This document shows, in pieces, positions 7,517 to 14,971 of a stretch of DNA of 15,635 nucleotides; within the stretch, counting starts at the first letter, position 1, and the number at the start of each line of letters is the position of its first letter. The notes below the pieces were generated by a model, which did no database searches, was not told the origin of the DNA, and was given only the letters and a program-made list of their open reading frames with translations. Source of the stretch: GCA-2699365 sp036160955. GTDB taxonomy: Bacteria > Verrucomicrobiota > Verrucomicrobiia > Opitutales > Coraliomargaritaceae. The stretch lies in contig JAYYDJ010000001.1 in the NCBI GenBank assembly GCA_036160955.1, positions 1 through 15,635 of the forward strand. The letters run 5' to 3'. The position numbers and the translations under genes were made by a program.

Positions 7517-9144
7517 TTCAAATCTAGGACTTGGTAGGGATGCGTATCGAGCAGACTTGGATACCAACCTGTCACGCTAGGATCAATTAGGCGGCTAGTC
7601 ACATAAAAGTAGATAGGAATGACTGGCATCTGACCAATTAGAATCTTTTCAGCTTCCTCAAATAGCTTATGCCTATTCTTAGGATCTTGAGTGCGAGCAG
7701 CCTGCTCAATTAACTGATCGTATCTTGGGTTACTCCAATTTGTGTGATTATTACCATTATCTGTTACGCCAAGACTCAAGAAGGTATTAGGATCATCATA
7801 GTCGCCAAACCATGCAGCGCGCAGAATGTCAAAATCACCTGACTCGCGAGTTGATAGGTAGGCTTTCCATTCTTGATTATGTAATTCAATTTCGATTCCT
7901 AGCTGTGTCTTCCACATTTGCTGAATCGCGACTGCGATAGAGCGATGCGATTGGCTGGTATTGTAGAGAAGCTCAAAACTAGGGAAGCCTTCACCGTTAG
8001 GATATCCAGCTTCTGAGAGTAGTTTCCGAGCGAGCGCTGGGTTATAATCAAATTGGCGCGTAACGCTGTAGCCACCAGTATTCGGAGGTGTAAAGTGATA
8101 GGCTGGGCTTTGACCAGCACGCAGAATATGTTTGGTTATTTGTTCTCGATCGATCGCGTATGCGAGCGCTTTTCTTACCAGTGGATTATCAAGTGGTGGG
8201 CGCGCAGTATTGAGCATGTAGTAATAGACACCTAGTGCTGTATCTAGGTGCAAGCTCTCAGGGTAATTCTTACGGTACCAGTCGATGCGGTGCACAGGTA
8301 CTGTGCTTGTAAGGTGGAGTTGTCCCGCTCGAAAAGCGCGTTCTTCAGTCTCCGATTCGATGGGTAGAAAATGCATACCATTTAGTTTCACTAAATCTGC
8401 TTGGCGGTAGTGTAAGTTGCGGGTGACATAAATTTGGTTATTTAATCGCCACTCTTTTAGCTGATAAGGTCCGTTGCCTACAAAATTTCCAGCTTTGGTC
8501 CATTTTGAAATACGGCTCGTCACGGAGCCAAATTTCAATATGGTTGGCGGATGTACTGGCCACCAAGTATTATGGGTCATCAGACTGAGTAAATAAGGAG
8601 TCGGCGATTCGAGCTCGATCACCAGCGTGGTTGCGTCGGGTGCAGATAGGCCAACTTGAGTAAAATCTTTGATTTTTCCGGTGTGAAAGGCTTTCGCCTG
8701 TTTAATCGGATATAACATGTATGCATAGGGCGCGCCTAGCGCAGGGGAAAGTATACGCTCAAAAGAAAAGAGGAAGTCCTGTGCTGTGACTTGATCACCA
8801 TTCGACCAGCGGGCTAGTGGGTCAAAGTACATCGTGTAACGCAGTCCGTCAGCAGAGATCTCCCAAGACTTAGCGACCCCTGGCTCTACTTGCATTGTCT
8901 TTGGGTTTAGCGTTGTAAGGCCCTCCAGCAAAGAGAGTAGTACCGAGTATTCCGTTAGTCCGGTAGTAATTTGTGGATCCAGTGCTGCAGGTTCGGCGCC
9001 AATGCCAATGTATAGCTCCCGATCAAGATTACCGCGCTCAAGATTCGTTTGTTTCTTACTGCAACTACTAAGCAATAGACCGACCCATAAAATAACTATA
9101 GACCACAGGAAGTAGAAAGATAATCGAGAATACATTGTACGCAT
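7513..9144 (-). CDS. oppA: Peptide ABC transporter substrate-binding lipoprotein OppA/DppA family
   Basis: Solute-binding protein family 5 (SBP_bac_5), 543 aa, which captures peptides outside the inner membrane and hands them to OppBC. The N-terminus is a lipoprotein signal: a hydrophobic stretch at 10-25, then the lipobox LSSC with C28 as the lipidated residue, followed by Ser at +2. The mature domain begins at ELYIGIGAEPAALDPQITTG. It continues with the family hallmarks LLEGLTTLNP, VAKSWEISADGLRYTMYF and RWSNGDQVTAQDFLFSFER. Later come VRKALAYAIDRE and KLLSEAGYPNG, then EWKAYLSTRESGDFDILRAAWFGDYDDPNTFL. This resembles E. coli OppA/MppA throughout, so oligopeptide rather than nickel or dipeptide transport is favoured but not proven. 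The ATG at 9144 is used; ATG at 9135 (M4) is equally compatible. Neither has a Shine-Dalgarno. Confidence 0.94.
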   Translation of the reverse strand: MRTMYSRLSFYFLWSIVILWVGLLLSSCSKKQTNLERGNLDRELYIGIGAEPAALDPQITTGLTEYSVLLSLLEGLTTLNPKTMQVEPGVAKSWEISADGLRYTMYFDPLARWSNGDQVTAQDFLFSFERILSPALGAPYAYMLYPIKQAKAFHTGKIKDFTQVGLSAPDATTLVIELESPTPYLLSLMTHNTWWPVHPPTILKFGSVTSRISKWTKAGNFVGNGPYQLKEWRLNNQIYVTRNLHYRQADLVKLNGMHFLPIESETEERAFRAGQLHLTSTVPVHRIDWYRKNYPESLHLDTALGVYYYMLNTARPPLDNPLVRKALAYAIDREQITKHILRAGQSPAYHFTPPNTGGYSVTRQFDYNPALARKLLSEAGYPNGEGFPSFELLYNTSQSHRSIAVAIQQMWKTQLGIEIELHNQEWKAYLSTRESGDFDILRAAWFGDYDDPNTFLSLGVTDNGNNHTNWSNPRYDQLIEQAARTQDPKNRHKLFEEAEKILIGQMPVIPIYFYVTSRLIDPSVTGWYPSLLDTHPYQVLDLK

Positions 9145-9147
9145 AAT

Positions 9148-9165
9148 CGCTACTAGCGCATATGC
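9148..9165. promoter_or_regulatory. Two overlapping palindromes just upstream of oppA
   Basis: CGCTA-C-TAGCG (9148-9158) is a perfect odd dyad, and GCATATGC (9158-9165) is an 8-bp palindrome sharing one base with it. They lie 4-21 nt upstream of the oppA start on the - strand, inside the probable 5' leader or core promoter. They could be an operator or form a hairpin near the oppA start. I found no convincing oppA promoter in the 153-nt divergent gap. Function is inferred only from position and symmetry. Confidence 0.3.
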
Positions 9166-9265
9166 TTAGGTGCAAGGTGATTTGCTCAAAACTGGTCGTA
9201 AATTATCCATCGATTTTAATCCATGATTGCCTCAACTGCAGGCATTGTCTTTGACTAGTAATACT

Positions 9266-9293
9266 TTGACGATTTTTGATACAAAAATATACT
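9266..9293 (+). promoter_or_regulatory. Sigma-70-like promoter for the 9298 gene, ending 4 nt before its ATG
   Basis: TTGACG (9266-9271, 5 of 6 consensus) and TATACT (9288-9293, 5 of 6) are separated by 16 nt. This is the best promoter match in the divergent gap to oppA. The ATG follows the -10 box by only TCGC, so transcription would begin at or near the start codon and give a leaderless or nearly leaderless mRNA. If transcription starts inside the ORF, ATG 9370 (M25) would be the next start. Confidence 0.5.
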
Positions 9294-9297
9294 TCGC

Positions 9298-10086
9298 ATG
9301 ACTGCTAATCCAAATCCACCGAGTGAAAATTCTAAGCAAGTAAGCTTACAGCAGATAGCCCAACAATTTATGGTCGGTTTGCAGCGACATTTTGATATGC
9401 TAGCATACTCTCTGGCATCGCGGCATAGTGTGCGCGAAGAAGATTATGTCCGTTACGCTAAGGCGCCACTAATTATGCCTGTCGCTTCTCGGCATCAAAA
9501 CTTTGAGCAGATGCAAGCGTACGCAGGAGATTTAATGCTGCGCCAAGTAATTGGTGATATTTTAAATCTTTCGGTTACCGCGCTAAATAATGCACACTAC
9601 TTACTTGCTTTAGTGAAGGTGACGCATGCAAAGAATGAAGTCTCTAAGGATGCACAAGAAATTGCTCAGCGCTCGCAAAAGAAGTTCATAAGCGCGCAAT
9701 TAGATGATAAATTCAACCTTTTAGAGCAGGACTATGGCGTCCTATGCGAAATGGAGGATAGTATTACATCGTTGGCATTTTGTATGCATGCTTTGGTAAA
9801 GCAAGGTGGACAGGTGCGTTCTGCGCAGCTTGATTCGAACGAGGAACTAGTGGTCGAGTACAAAGCAGTTAGGCTTTCGGATGGAGTCGATGTAGTGGAA
9901 GCAGCTAAGTCAAAAAAGTCTTTGAATGCGAAGCTTTCAGAGCAGCGAAAAGTTTTTAGGAAGGGGGATTTTGTTGCTTTTAGTGATACCGAGTTACAAC
10001 TGATTTTAGTCAGCGTTGCAGCGTTTGCAGATTCTTTGTTTCAGTCAGTCGATAATTATGCAAAGAACTTCAAGTCGCCAAATTGA
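9298..10086 (+). CDS. Unrecognised 262-aa protein, mostly helical, cytoplasmic
   Basis: I do not recognise this protein. There is no signal peptide, no long hydrophobic membrane segment and no known catalytic motif. The sequence looks mainly alpha-helical. Residues 15-45 are amphipathic, with a cluster RHFDMLAYSLASRH. Residues 73-108 are a long helix with regular hydrophobic spacing (LRQVIGDILNLSVTALNNAH). Residues 115-165 are coiled-coil-like. Residues 180-215 are charged and probably a linker. The end, RKGDFVAFSDTELQLILVSV onward, is a final amphipathic helix. Codon use matches its neighbours, and the long open frame supports a real gene. It is divergent from oppA and lies 47 nt upstream of rlmH on the same strand, so the two may be co-transcribed. 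The ATG at 9298 has no Shine-Dalgarno and abuts a promoter; M25 at 9370 is a possible alternative start. Function is unknown. Confidence 0.8.
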   Translation: MTANPNPPSENSKQVSLQQIAQQFMVGLQRHFDMLAYSLASRHSVREEDYVRYAKAPLIMPVASRHQNFEQMQAYAGDLMLRQVIGDILNLSVTALNNAHYLLALVKVTHAKNEVSKDAQEIAQRSQKKFISAQLDDKFNLLEQDYGVLCEMEDSITSLAFCMHALVKQGGQVRSAQLDSNEELVVEYKAVRLSDGVDVVEAAKSKKSLNAKLSEQRKVFRKGDFVAFSDTELQLILVSVAAFADSLFQSVDNYAKNFKSPN

Positions 10087-10133
10087 GTTTTGTAAGGTTC
10101 TCAATCTAGCGCAGCACTCAATTATCTAGCTCT

Positions 10134-10577
10134 ATGTACCGGTACACCATCCTTGCTGTAGGTAAGATGAAAAATAGCGCGCTTGCTTCGTTATGCGCAG
10201 ATTATGTCAAGCGTCTTAGTCGGCAAGGAAGTTGTGAAGTCATTGAGTTAAAGGACGGAACTATTGCTAGAGAGGGACAACGTATTTTGGACGCTTTACA
10301 AAAGCGCCAAGAGGCGATTACTTACCTGCTTTCTGAGGAGGGACAAGAGCGCTCATCGCTTGCTTTTGCTAAAGACCTCAAACAATTACATGGTAGAAAT
10401 GTAGTTTTTGTTATAGGCGGCGCCTACGGCATACATGCATCAGTCAAAGAGCAGTCGGACCATATTATCGCTCTATCAAAGATGACGCTAACTCATGAAA
10501 TGGCTCGCGTACTGCTTACTGAACAACTGTATCGAACTGCAGCAATAAATAGTGGATCAAATTACCACCACGCCTAA
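10134..10577 (+). CDS. rlmH: 23S rRNA (pseudouridine(1915)-N(3))-methyltransferase RlmH
   Basis: A SPOUT-class, trefoil-knot methyltransferase that acts as a homodimer on assembled 70S ribosomes. It uses SAM to methylate N3 of pseudouridine 1915 in helix 69 of 23S rRNA. The conserved pieces are in order: an N-terminal beta strand ending AVGKMKN, the SAM-binding VFVIGGAYG (91-99), SKMTLTH (115-121), EQLYR (130-134) and the C-terminal YHH (144-146). Length is 147 aa against about 155-160 in most bacteria, slightly short but with no missing motif. Some positions depart from the commonest form: GGAYG for GGADG or GGAYG-type, and YRT for YRA. The start MYRYTILAVGK fits the family. There is no Shine-Dalgarno. 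The preceding gene of unknown function is 47 nt away and probably shares its transcript. Confidence 0.95.
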   Translation: MYRYTILAVGKMKNSALASLCADYVKRLSRQGSCEVIELKDGTIAREGQRILDALQKRQEAITYLLSEEGQERSSLAFAKDLKQLHGRNVVFVIGGAYGIHASVKEQSDHIIALSKMTLTHEMARVLLTEQLYRTAAINSGSNYHHA

Positions 10578-10586
10578 TTAAGTTTT

Positions 10587-10615
10587 TTATCAGTTATACG
10601 TATTAATTATATAAA
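10587..10615 (+). promoter_or_regulatory. Candidate promoter of the efflux operon
   Basis: TTATCA (10587-10592, 4 of 6 to TTGACA) and TATAAA (10610-10615, 5 of 6 to TATAAT) are separated by exactly 17 nt. They lie in the AT-rich 114-nt gap after rlmH, giving a 5' leader of about 70 nt. No hairpin terminator for rlmH is visible in the gap, so read-through from rlmH is also possible. Confidence 0.4.
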
Positions 10616-10651
10616 AATCTTATATCAAAAAGAATTTAACCGTATTAGCCT

Positions 10652-10670
10652 TTAAAGTTTGTAGCTTTAA
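10652..10670. promoter_or_regulatory. Inverted repeat in the efflux operon leader
   Basis: TTAAAG (10652-10657) and CTTTAA (10665-10670) form a 6-bp dyad with a 7-nt spacer, ending 21 nt before the membrane fusion protein ATG and downstream of the candidate promoter. It has the size of a repressor half-site pair, but no regulator gene is present in the window and AT-rich dyads arise by chance. Confidence 0.25.
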
Positions 10671-10691
10671 TTCCAGTTTATCAGCCATATT

Positions 10692-11834
10692 ATGAGTATC
10701 ACTAATAAAACAAATACACCGAAGCGTATTGGGATTACAGCCTCAATTTTAATTGTATTGGTGGTCTTCATTGCGGGCATAAAAATACTTCAGATTCGTG
10801 CATTATCAAAATCTGGGCAATCAAATGGTCCGCCCCCAATAGCTGTTGCTACTCAGTTAGTTCAAACAGTTGAGTGGATTGACCAAATACAAGCGACTGG
10901 AACGATTGTTCCGATACAAGGCACCCTGCTTTCCACACAACTGCCAGGAACTGTGGAATCAATAAACTTTGAATCTGGTCAGGATATAGAAGTAGGGGAT
11001 ATCTTATTGCGCCTCGATTGCCGTCAAGAGCGAGCTGAATTAGCATCAGCAAATGCGAACGCTGAATTAGCTCAGATAAATTATGCGCGCGCGCAAAAAT
11101 TGCTCGCTAGCAATACAATCTCACAAGCAGAATTCGATATAAGCGCGGCCGAAACAAAAAAAGCTACTGCTTTAGTTGAGCAGATTAAGTCACGGATCGA
11201 GCAAAAGTCGATCCGAGCCCCGTTTACCGGATCACTTGGCATACGACAGATACAAGAGGGGCAATACCTAAGAGCTGGAGAACCCGTGGTCAGTTTGCAG
11301 GCGGTTGAATCGGTTTATGTTAATTTCTATCTATCACAAAGCGCTTACGCTTATCTTAAAGAAGGCCTAGCTGTTAGCGTCAGCTCAGACGTATTAGGAG
11401 ATTCTGTTATAACAGGTAAGATTTCCGCTGTTGCTAATGAAGTGGATGTTAGTTCGCGCATGATTGAAGTACAAGCTACATTACCAAATTCCGAGAGGCG
11501 CCTAGCAAGCGGCATGTATGTGAATGTTCTCTTATCGCTAACTCAAAAGCGCGAGGCCTTGGTTATTCCACAAACCGCTATTGTTTACTCATCTTATGGC
11601 AACTCGGTTTACCTTTCTAAACTAGATGAAGATGGAACTACCTACCGAGCAAAACAAGCAGCAGTTACGCTTGGTAAACGAAGGGGAGACTACGTAGAAG
11701 TACTATCTGGAGTTACAGAGGGTAGCGCAGTAGTTACAGATGGCGTCTTCAAAATTTATCCTGGCGCAGTTTTGTTACTTGAAGACGCTCGCGCTCCTAC
11801 TTCCGAGCTTGCTCCTGAGCTAAACGAAAGCTGA
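10692..11834 (+). CDS. RND efflux periplasmic adaptor (membrane fusion protein, HlyD/AcrA/MdtA family)
   Basis: The 380-aa adaptor links the inner-membrane RND pump to the TolC-like channel. Residues 12-33 form an N-terminal membrane anchor (GITASILIVLVVFIAGIKIL) with no lipobox cysteine, so it is anchored by a helix or cleaved rather than lipidated. The lipoyl domain comes in two halves: about 78-110 (LSTQLPGTVESINFESGQDI) and 172-205 (KSIRAPFTGSLGIRQIQEGQ). Between them is a short alpha-helical hairpin (111-170). The beta-barrel follows at about 208-285 (VYVNFYLSQ, SRMIEVQATLPN) and the membrane-proximal domain at 286-370 (LVIPQTAIVYS, VTEGSAVVTDG). It is the first gene of the operon, and the RND gene starts 8 nt after its stop. 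Substrates cannot be told from the sequence. There is no Shine-Dalgarno at the ATG. Confidence 0.93.
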   Translation: MSITNKTNTPKRIGITASILIVLVVFIAGIKILQIRALSKSGQSNGPPPIAVATQLVQTVEWIDQIQATGTIVPIQGTLLSTQLPGTVESINFESGQDIEVGDILLRLDCRQERAELASANANAELAQINYARAQKLLASNTISQAEFDISAAETKKATALVEQIKSRIEQKSIRAPFTGSLGIRQIQEGQYLRAGEPVVSLQAVESVYVNFYLSQSAYAYLKEGLAVSVSSDVLGDSVITGKISAVANEVDVSSRMIEVQATLPNSERRLASGMYVNVLLSLTQKREALVIPQTAIVYSSYGNSVYLSKLDEDGTTYRAKQAAVTLGKRRGDYVEVLSGVTEGSAVVTDGVFKIYPGAVLLLEDARAPTSELAPELNES

Positions 11835-11842
11835 TCAGCGGT

Positions 11843-14800
11843 ATGCAAAAGACCACTGCGTTTACTGATTTATTTATAAAGCGACCGGTTCTAGCAATCG
11901 TCGTGAGTCTCGCGATTGTCATTGTTGGAATCCAAGCTTATTTTTCTTTAAATGCACGGCAGTATCCTAAAAATGAAAATGCTGTTGTTACGATTACCAC
12001 GACTTATATTGGGTCCGATGCAGCTTTAGTACGTGGATTTATTACCACTCCAATAGAGCGAGCTATTGCGACTTCTGACGGAATTGATTATATAGAGTCG
12101 ACCAGCCAGGCTGGTGTTTCAACCATACGGGCGCACCTTAAGCTCAACTTTAATGGGAAAGATGCACTCTCTGAGATTAGCACTAAAGTCGATCAAGTAC
12201 GTAGTGATTTACCAACTGGATCTGAGGTACCAATACTTTCTGTTGAGGCTGCTGGTACACAAGTAGCCGCAGCTTATTTAAATTTTCTGTCCAAAAATCA
12301 TAAGGCCAATGAAATCACGGATTATCTAACACGCGTAGTACAGCCAAGATTAAGTTCTGTTGCAGGTGTTCAACGAGCAGAAATTTTGGGCGCTCGAAAC
12401 TATGCTATGCGCATATGGCTAGATCCGAAAAAAATGGCAGCCTTTGATATCGCACCCGCACAGATAAACGCTGCAATACGCAAAAATAATTATTTATCAA
12501 CTATCGGGCAAACCAAGGGTCAATTTGTATCGGTTAGTATGACCGCCAATACAGATTTGAACTCTGTTGAAGAGTTTGAATCTATTGTTCTTGCAAAGCA
12601 TCAAGGAGCCTTGGTTCGCATGAAGGATGTTGCGAAAGTCGAGCTTGGTTCCGAGGTATATGATTCTGATGTGCGATTTTCTGGAAAACCAGCTGTATTT
12701 CTAGGTGTATGGGTTTTGCCGGATGCGAACACGATCGATGTGATTGCCGAGGTGCGCGCAGAGCTAGAGCGTATTAAAGAATCCTTGCCTGCTGGAATGG
12801 AGGCTGGAATGGATTACGATTCGAGTGAGTACATTAAAGATTCAATTAAGGAAGTTTATTCCACGCTAAGTGAGACCTTAGCGATCGTTGTTTTAGTGAT
12901 TTTTCTCTTTATGGGATCGCTTCGGGCGGTTGCAGTGCCTGTGGTCGCAATACCGATCTCTTTGATAGGTGGATTTTTTCTCATGCAGATGTTAGGCTTC
13001 AGTCTTAACCTTTTGACGCTTTTAGCCGTCGTCCTATCCGTTGGACTTGTTGTAGATGATGCCATTGTTGTCGTTGAGAATGTAGAGCGGCACATTCGTT
13101 TAGGCTTTAGTAGAATGGAAGCTGCAAGGATTGCTGTACATCAACTTATCGGTCCGATTATAGCGACCACTCTGGTCTTGGTTGCCGTATATGCTCCTAT
13201 AGCCCTACAGGGCGGCTTGACCGGAGTTTATTTCAAAGAGTTTGCTTTGACTCTAAGTGGCGCAGTTATCGTCTCTTCGATTGTTGCGCTTACATTGTCT
13301 CCGATGATGTCTTCACGTCTGTTGAAGCCCAAGGGCAAGAATCACTTTCTGACTCGGTTTATTAATCATCAATTTTCACGACTACGAGTGGTATATGAGC
13401 GTGTCTTAGGCCAAATATTAGAAGCTAAATCATGGGTGTACGCAGTCTGGCTAGGGCTATGCATTATGGCGGTACCGATGTTTTTGATGTCACCACGTGA
13501 ACTTGCACCGATAGAAGATAAGGGGTTTATATTAGGTCTTTTCGAAACCCCGGCAAACTCTTCGTTAGAGCAAACTTCACACTATGCGAATCAGGTTTAT
13601 GAAATTTGGAAATCGATGCCTGAATATGATTTTACCTTTCAACTTACGCGCCCGACGACTGCTTTTGGTGGTATGGGTTTGAAACCATTTTCGGAGCGGA
13701 CTCGCTCCGTTCATCAAGTGGTTGCCGAGTGCCAACAGAAAGCTGACCGTGTGCCAGGAATAAAGAGTTTTATGTTAGCACCTTCGGCGTTACCTGGTGG
13801 TGGTGACTTCCCGGTCGAATTTGTTATCGCTACTACTGACGAGACAGAAAATGCTCTCGTGTACGCAAAACAATTACAAGCGGCAGCCATGCAAAGTGGA
13901 CTCTTTGCCTTTCCTCCAAAGATAGATCTTAAATATGATTTAAATCAGTCTGAAATAAAATTAGACTATGATAAAATCGCAGATTTAGGCTTGGATGTAC
14001 AGCAAGTTGGCAGAGATCTAAGTGCCGCGTTGGGTGGTAACTACGTCAATCGATTTAGCATGGATGGTAGGAGTTATAAAGTCATTCCACAAATCAGCCG
14101 AACATATCGACTCAATCCAGATCAGTTAAATTCAATACATGTTAGCGGGCCAAACGGTAGCCTGATTCCCTTAAATTTAATCGCCTCGTTGGTGGATTCC
14201 ATAGAGCCGAGAAGCCTCAACCGCTTTCAACAACTCAATGCGATCAAACTTTCTGGTATCACGACGCGCACAGTGGAGACAGCTTTGAGTTTCTTAGAAA
14301 AACAAGCAGATGCTATCTTGCCCAGAGGCTATGTGGTAGATTACACGGGCGAGTCCAGACAACTTCGAAAAGAGGGGGGCAATAGTAAGTTCCTTCGGAC
14401 TTTTTCTTTAGCAATCATAGTTGTTTTTTTAGTACTTGCCGCCCAGTTTAATTCCTTTCGAGACCCTTTTATTATTCTTTTAGGGTCGGTTCCTTTAGCT
14501 GTCTTTGGTGCGAGTATTTTCACCTTCTTAAAAATGCCGGCTCCAGATTTCAGCTTTTTTACCGATGGTTGGACCACGACTTTTAATATTTATACTCAGG
14601 TAGGATTGGTTACTTTGGTTGGGTTGATTGCTAAAAACAGTATTTTAATAGTGGAATTTGCTAATGCTCTACAAAGACAAGGGTATTCAAAAATAGATGC
14701 TGTAAAGGAAGCTTCAGCGATTCGTTTGCGACCCATATTGATGACGACTGCAGCCACGATTCTGGGTCATTTTCCTTTGGTTCTTGTTACGGGCGCTGGT

Positions 14801-14971
14801 GCAGCAGCGCGCAATTCTATTGGGCTTGTTTTAGTCGGTGGCTTAAGCATTGGTACAATCTTCACTTTGTTTATTATACCAGCAATTTATATTCTTATTG
14901 CTGCAGATCAAAATCTTGGCAGCTCAAAGGAGAGTGAAGCAGATGCGGTCAGCGCTGTCACACATGCATAG
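11843..14971 (+). CDS. RND efflux pump, HAE1/AcrB family inner-membrane transporter
   Basis: A proton-driven exporter of 1042 aa, close to AcrB (1049). It has TM1 at about 13-33 and two large periplasmic loops (about 35-340 and 560-865). Two sets of transmembrane helices form the usual 6+6 arrangement. The proton relay is intact: D405 and D406 in TM4 (GLVVDDAIVVVEN) match AcrB D407/D408, and K931 in TM10 (GLIAKNSILIVEFAN) matches K940. A threonine in the GTIFTLFIIPAIY helix sits where AcrB has T978. The relay excludes a heavy-metal (CzcA-type) subgroup, which differs around these motifs. Substrates may be drugs, detergents, lipids or host compounds. It lies 8 nt after the adaptor gene and overlaps or abuts the TolC gene, so the three form one tripartite pump. 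No insertions or breaks are seen. Confidence 0.95.
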   Translation: MQKTTAFTDLFIKRPVLAIVVSLAIVIVGIQAYFSLNARQYPKNENAVVTITTTYIGSDAALVRGFITTPIERAIATSDGIDYIESTSQAGVSTIRAHLKLNFNGKDALSEISTKVDQVRSDLPTGSEVPILSVEAAGTQVAAAYLNFLSKNHKANEITDYLTRVVQPRLSSVAGVQRAEILGARNYAMRIWLDPKKMAAFDIAPAQINAAIRKNNYLSTIGQTKGQFVSVSMTANTDLNSVEEFESIVLAKHQGALVRMKDVAKVELGSEVYDSDVRFSGKPAVFLGVWVLPDANTIDVIAEVRAELERIKESLPAGMEAGMDYDSSEYIKDSIKEVYSTLSETLAIVVLVIFLFMGSLRAVAVPVVAIPISLIGGFFLMQMLGFSLNLLTLLAVVLSVGLVVDDAIVVVENVERHIRLGFSRMEAARIAVHQLIGPIIATTLVLVAVYAPIALQGGLTGVYFKEFALTLSGAVIVSSIVALTLSPMMSSRLLKPKGKNHFLTRFINHQFSRLRVVYERVLGQILEAKSWVYAVWLGLCIMAVPMFLMSPRELAPIEDKGFILGLFETPANSSLEQTSHYANQVYEIWKSMPEYDFTFQLTRPTTAFGGMGLKPFSERTRSVHQVVAECQQKADRVPGIKSFMLAPSALPGGGDFPVEFVIATTDETENALVYAKQLQAAAMQSGLFAFPPKIDLKYDLNQSEIKLDYDKIADLGLDVQQVGRDLSAALGGNYVNRFSMDGRSYKVIPQISRTYRLNPDQLNSIHVSGPNGSLIPLNLIASLVDSIEPRSLNRFQQLNAIKLSGITTRTVETALSFLEKQADAILPRGYVVDYTGESRQLRKEGGNSKFLRTFSLAIIVVFLVLAAQFNSFRDPFIILLGSVPLAVFGASIFTFLKMPAPDFSFFTDGWTTTFNIYTQVGLVTLVGLIAKNSILIVEFANALQRQGYSKIDAVKEASAIRLRPILMTTAATILGHFPLVLVTGAGAAARNSIGLVLVGGLSIGTIFTLFIIPAIYILIAADQNLGSSKESEADAVSAVTHA

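Noticed and set aside
7517..7567. Longer oppB start at 7567 (extra 17 residues)
   Set aside because: The extension lies wholly within the oppA coding end and does not resemble OppB N-termini; the ATG at 7516 gives the family length and an ATGA overlap.
12856..13095. 79-aa open frame on the - strand inside the RND gene
   Set aside because: It mirrors the TM2-TM4 coding region, and its Thr/Ile-rich composition is a shadow of hydrophobic codons on the other strand.
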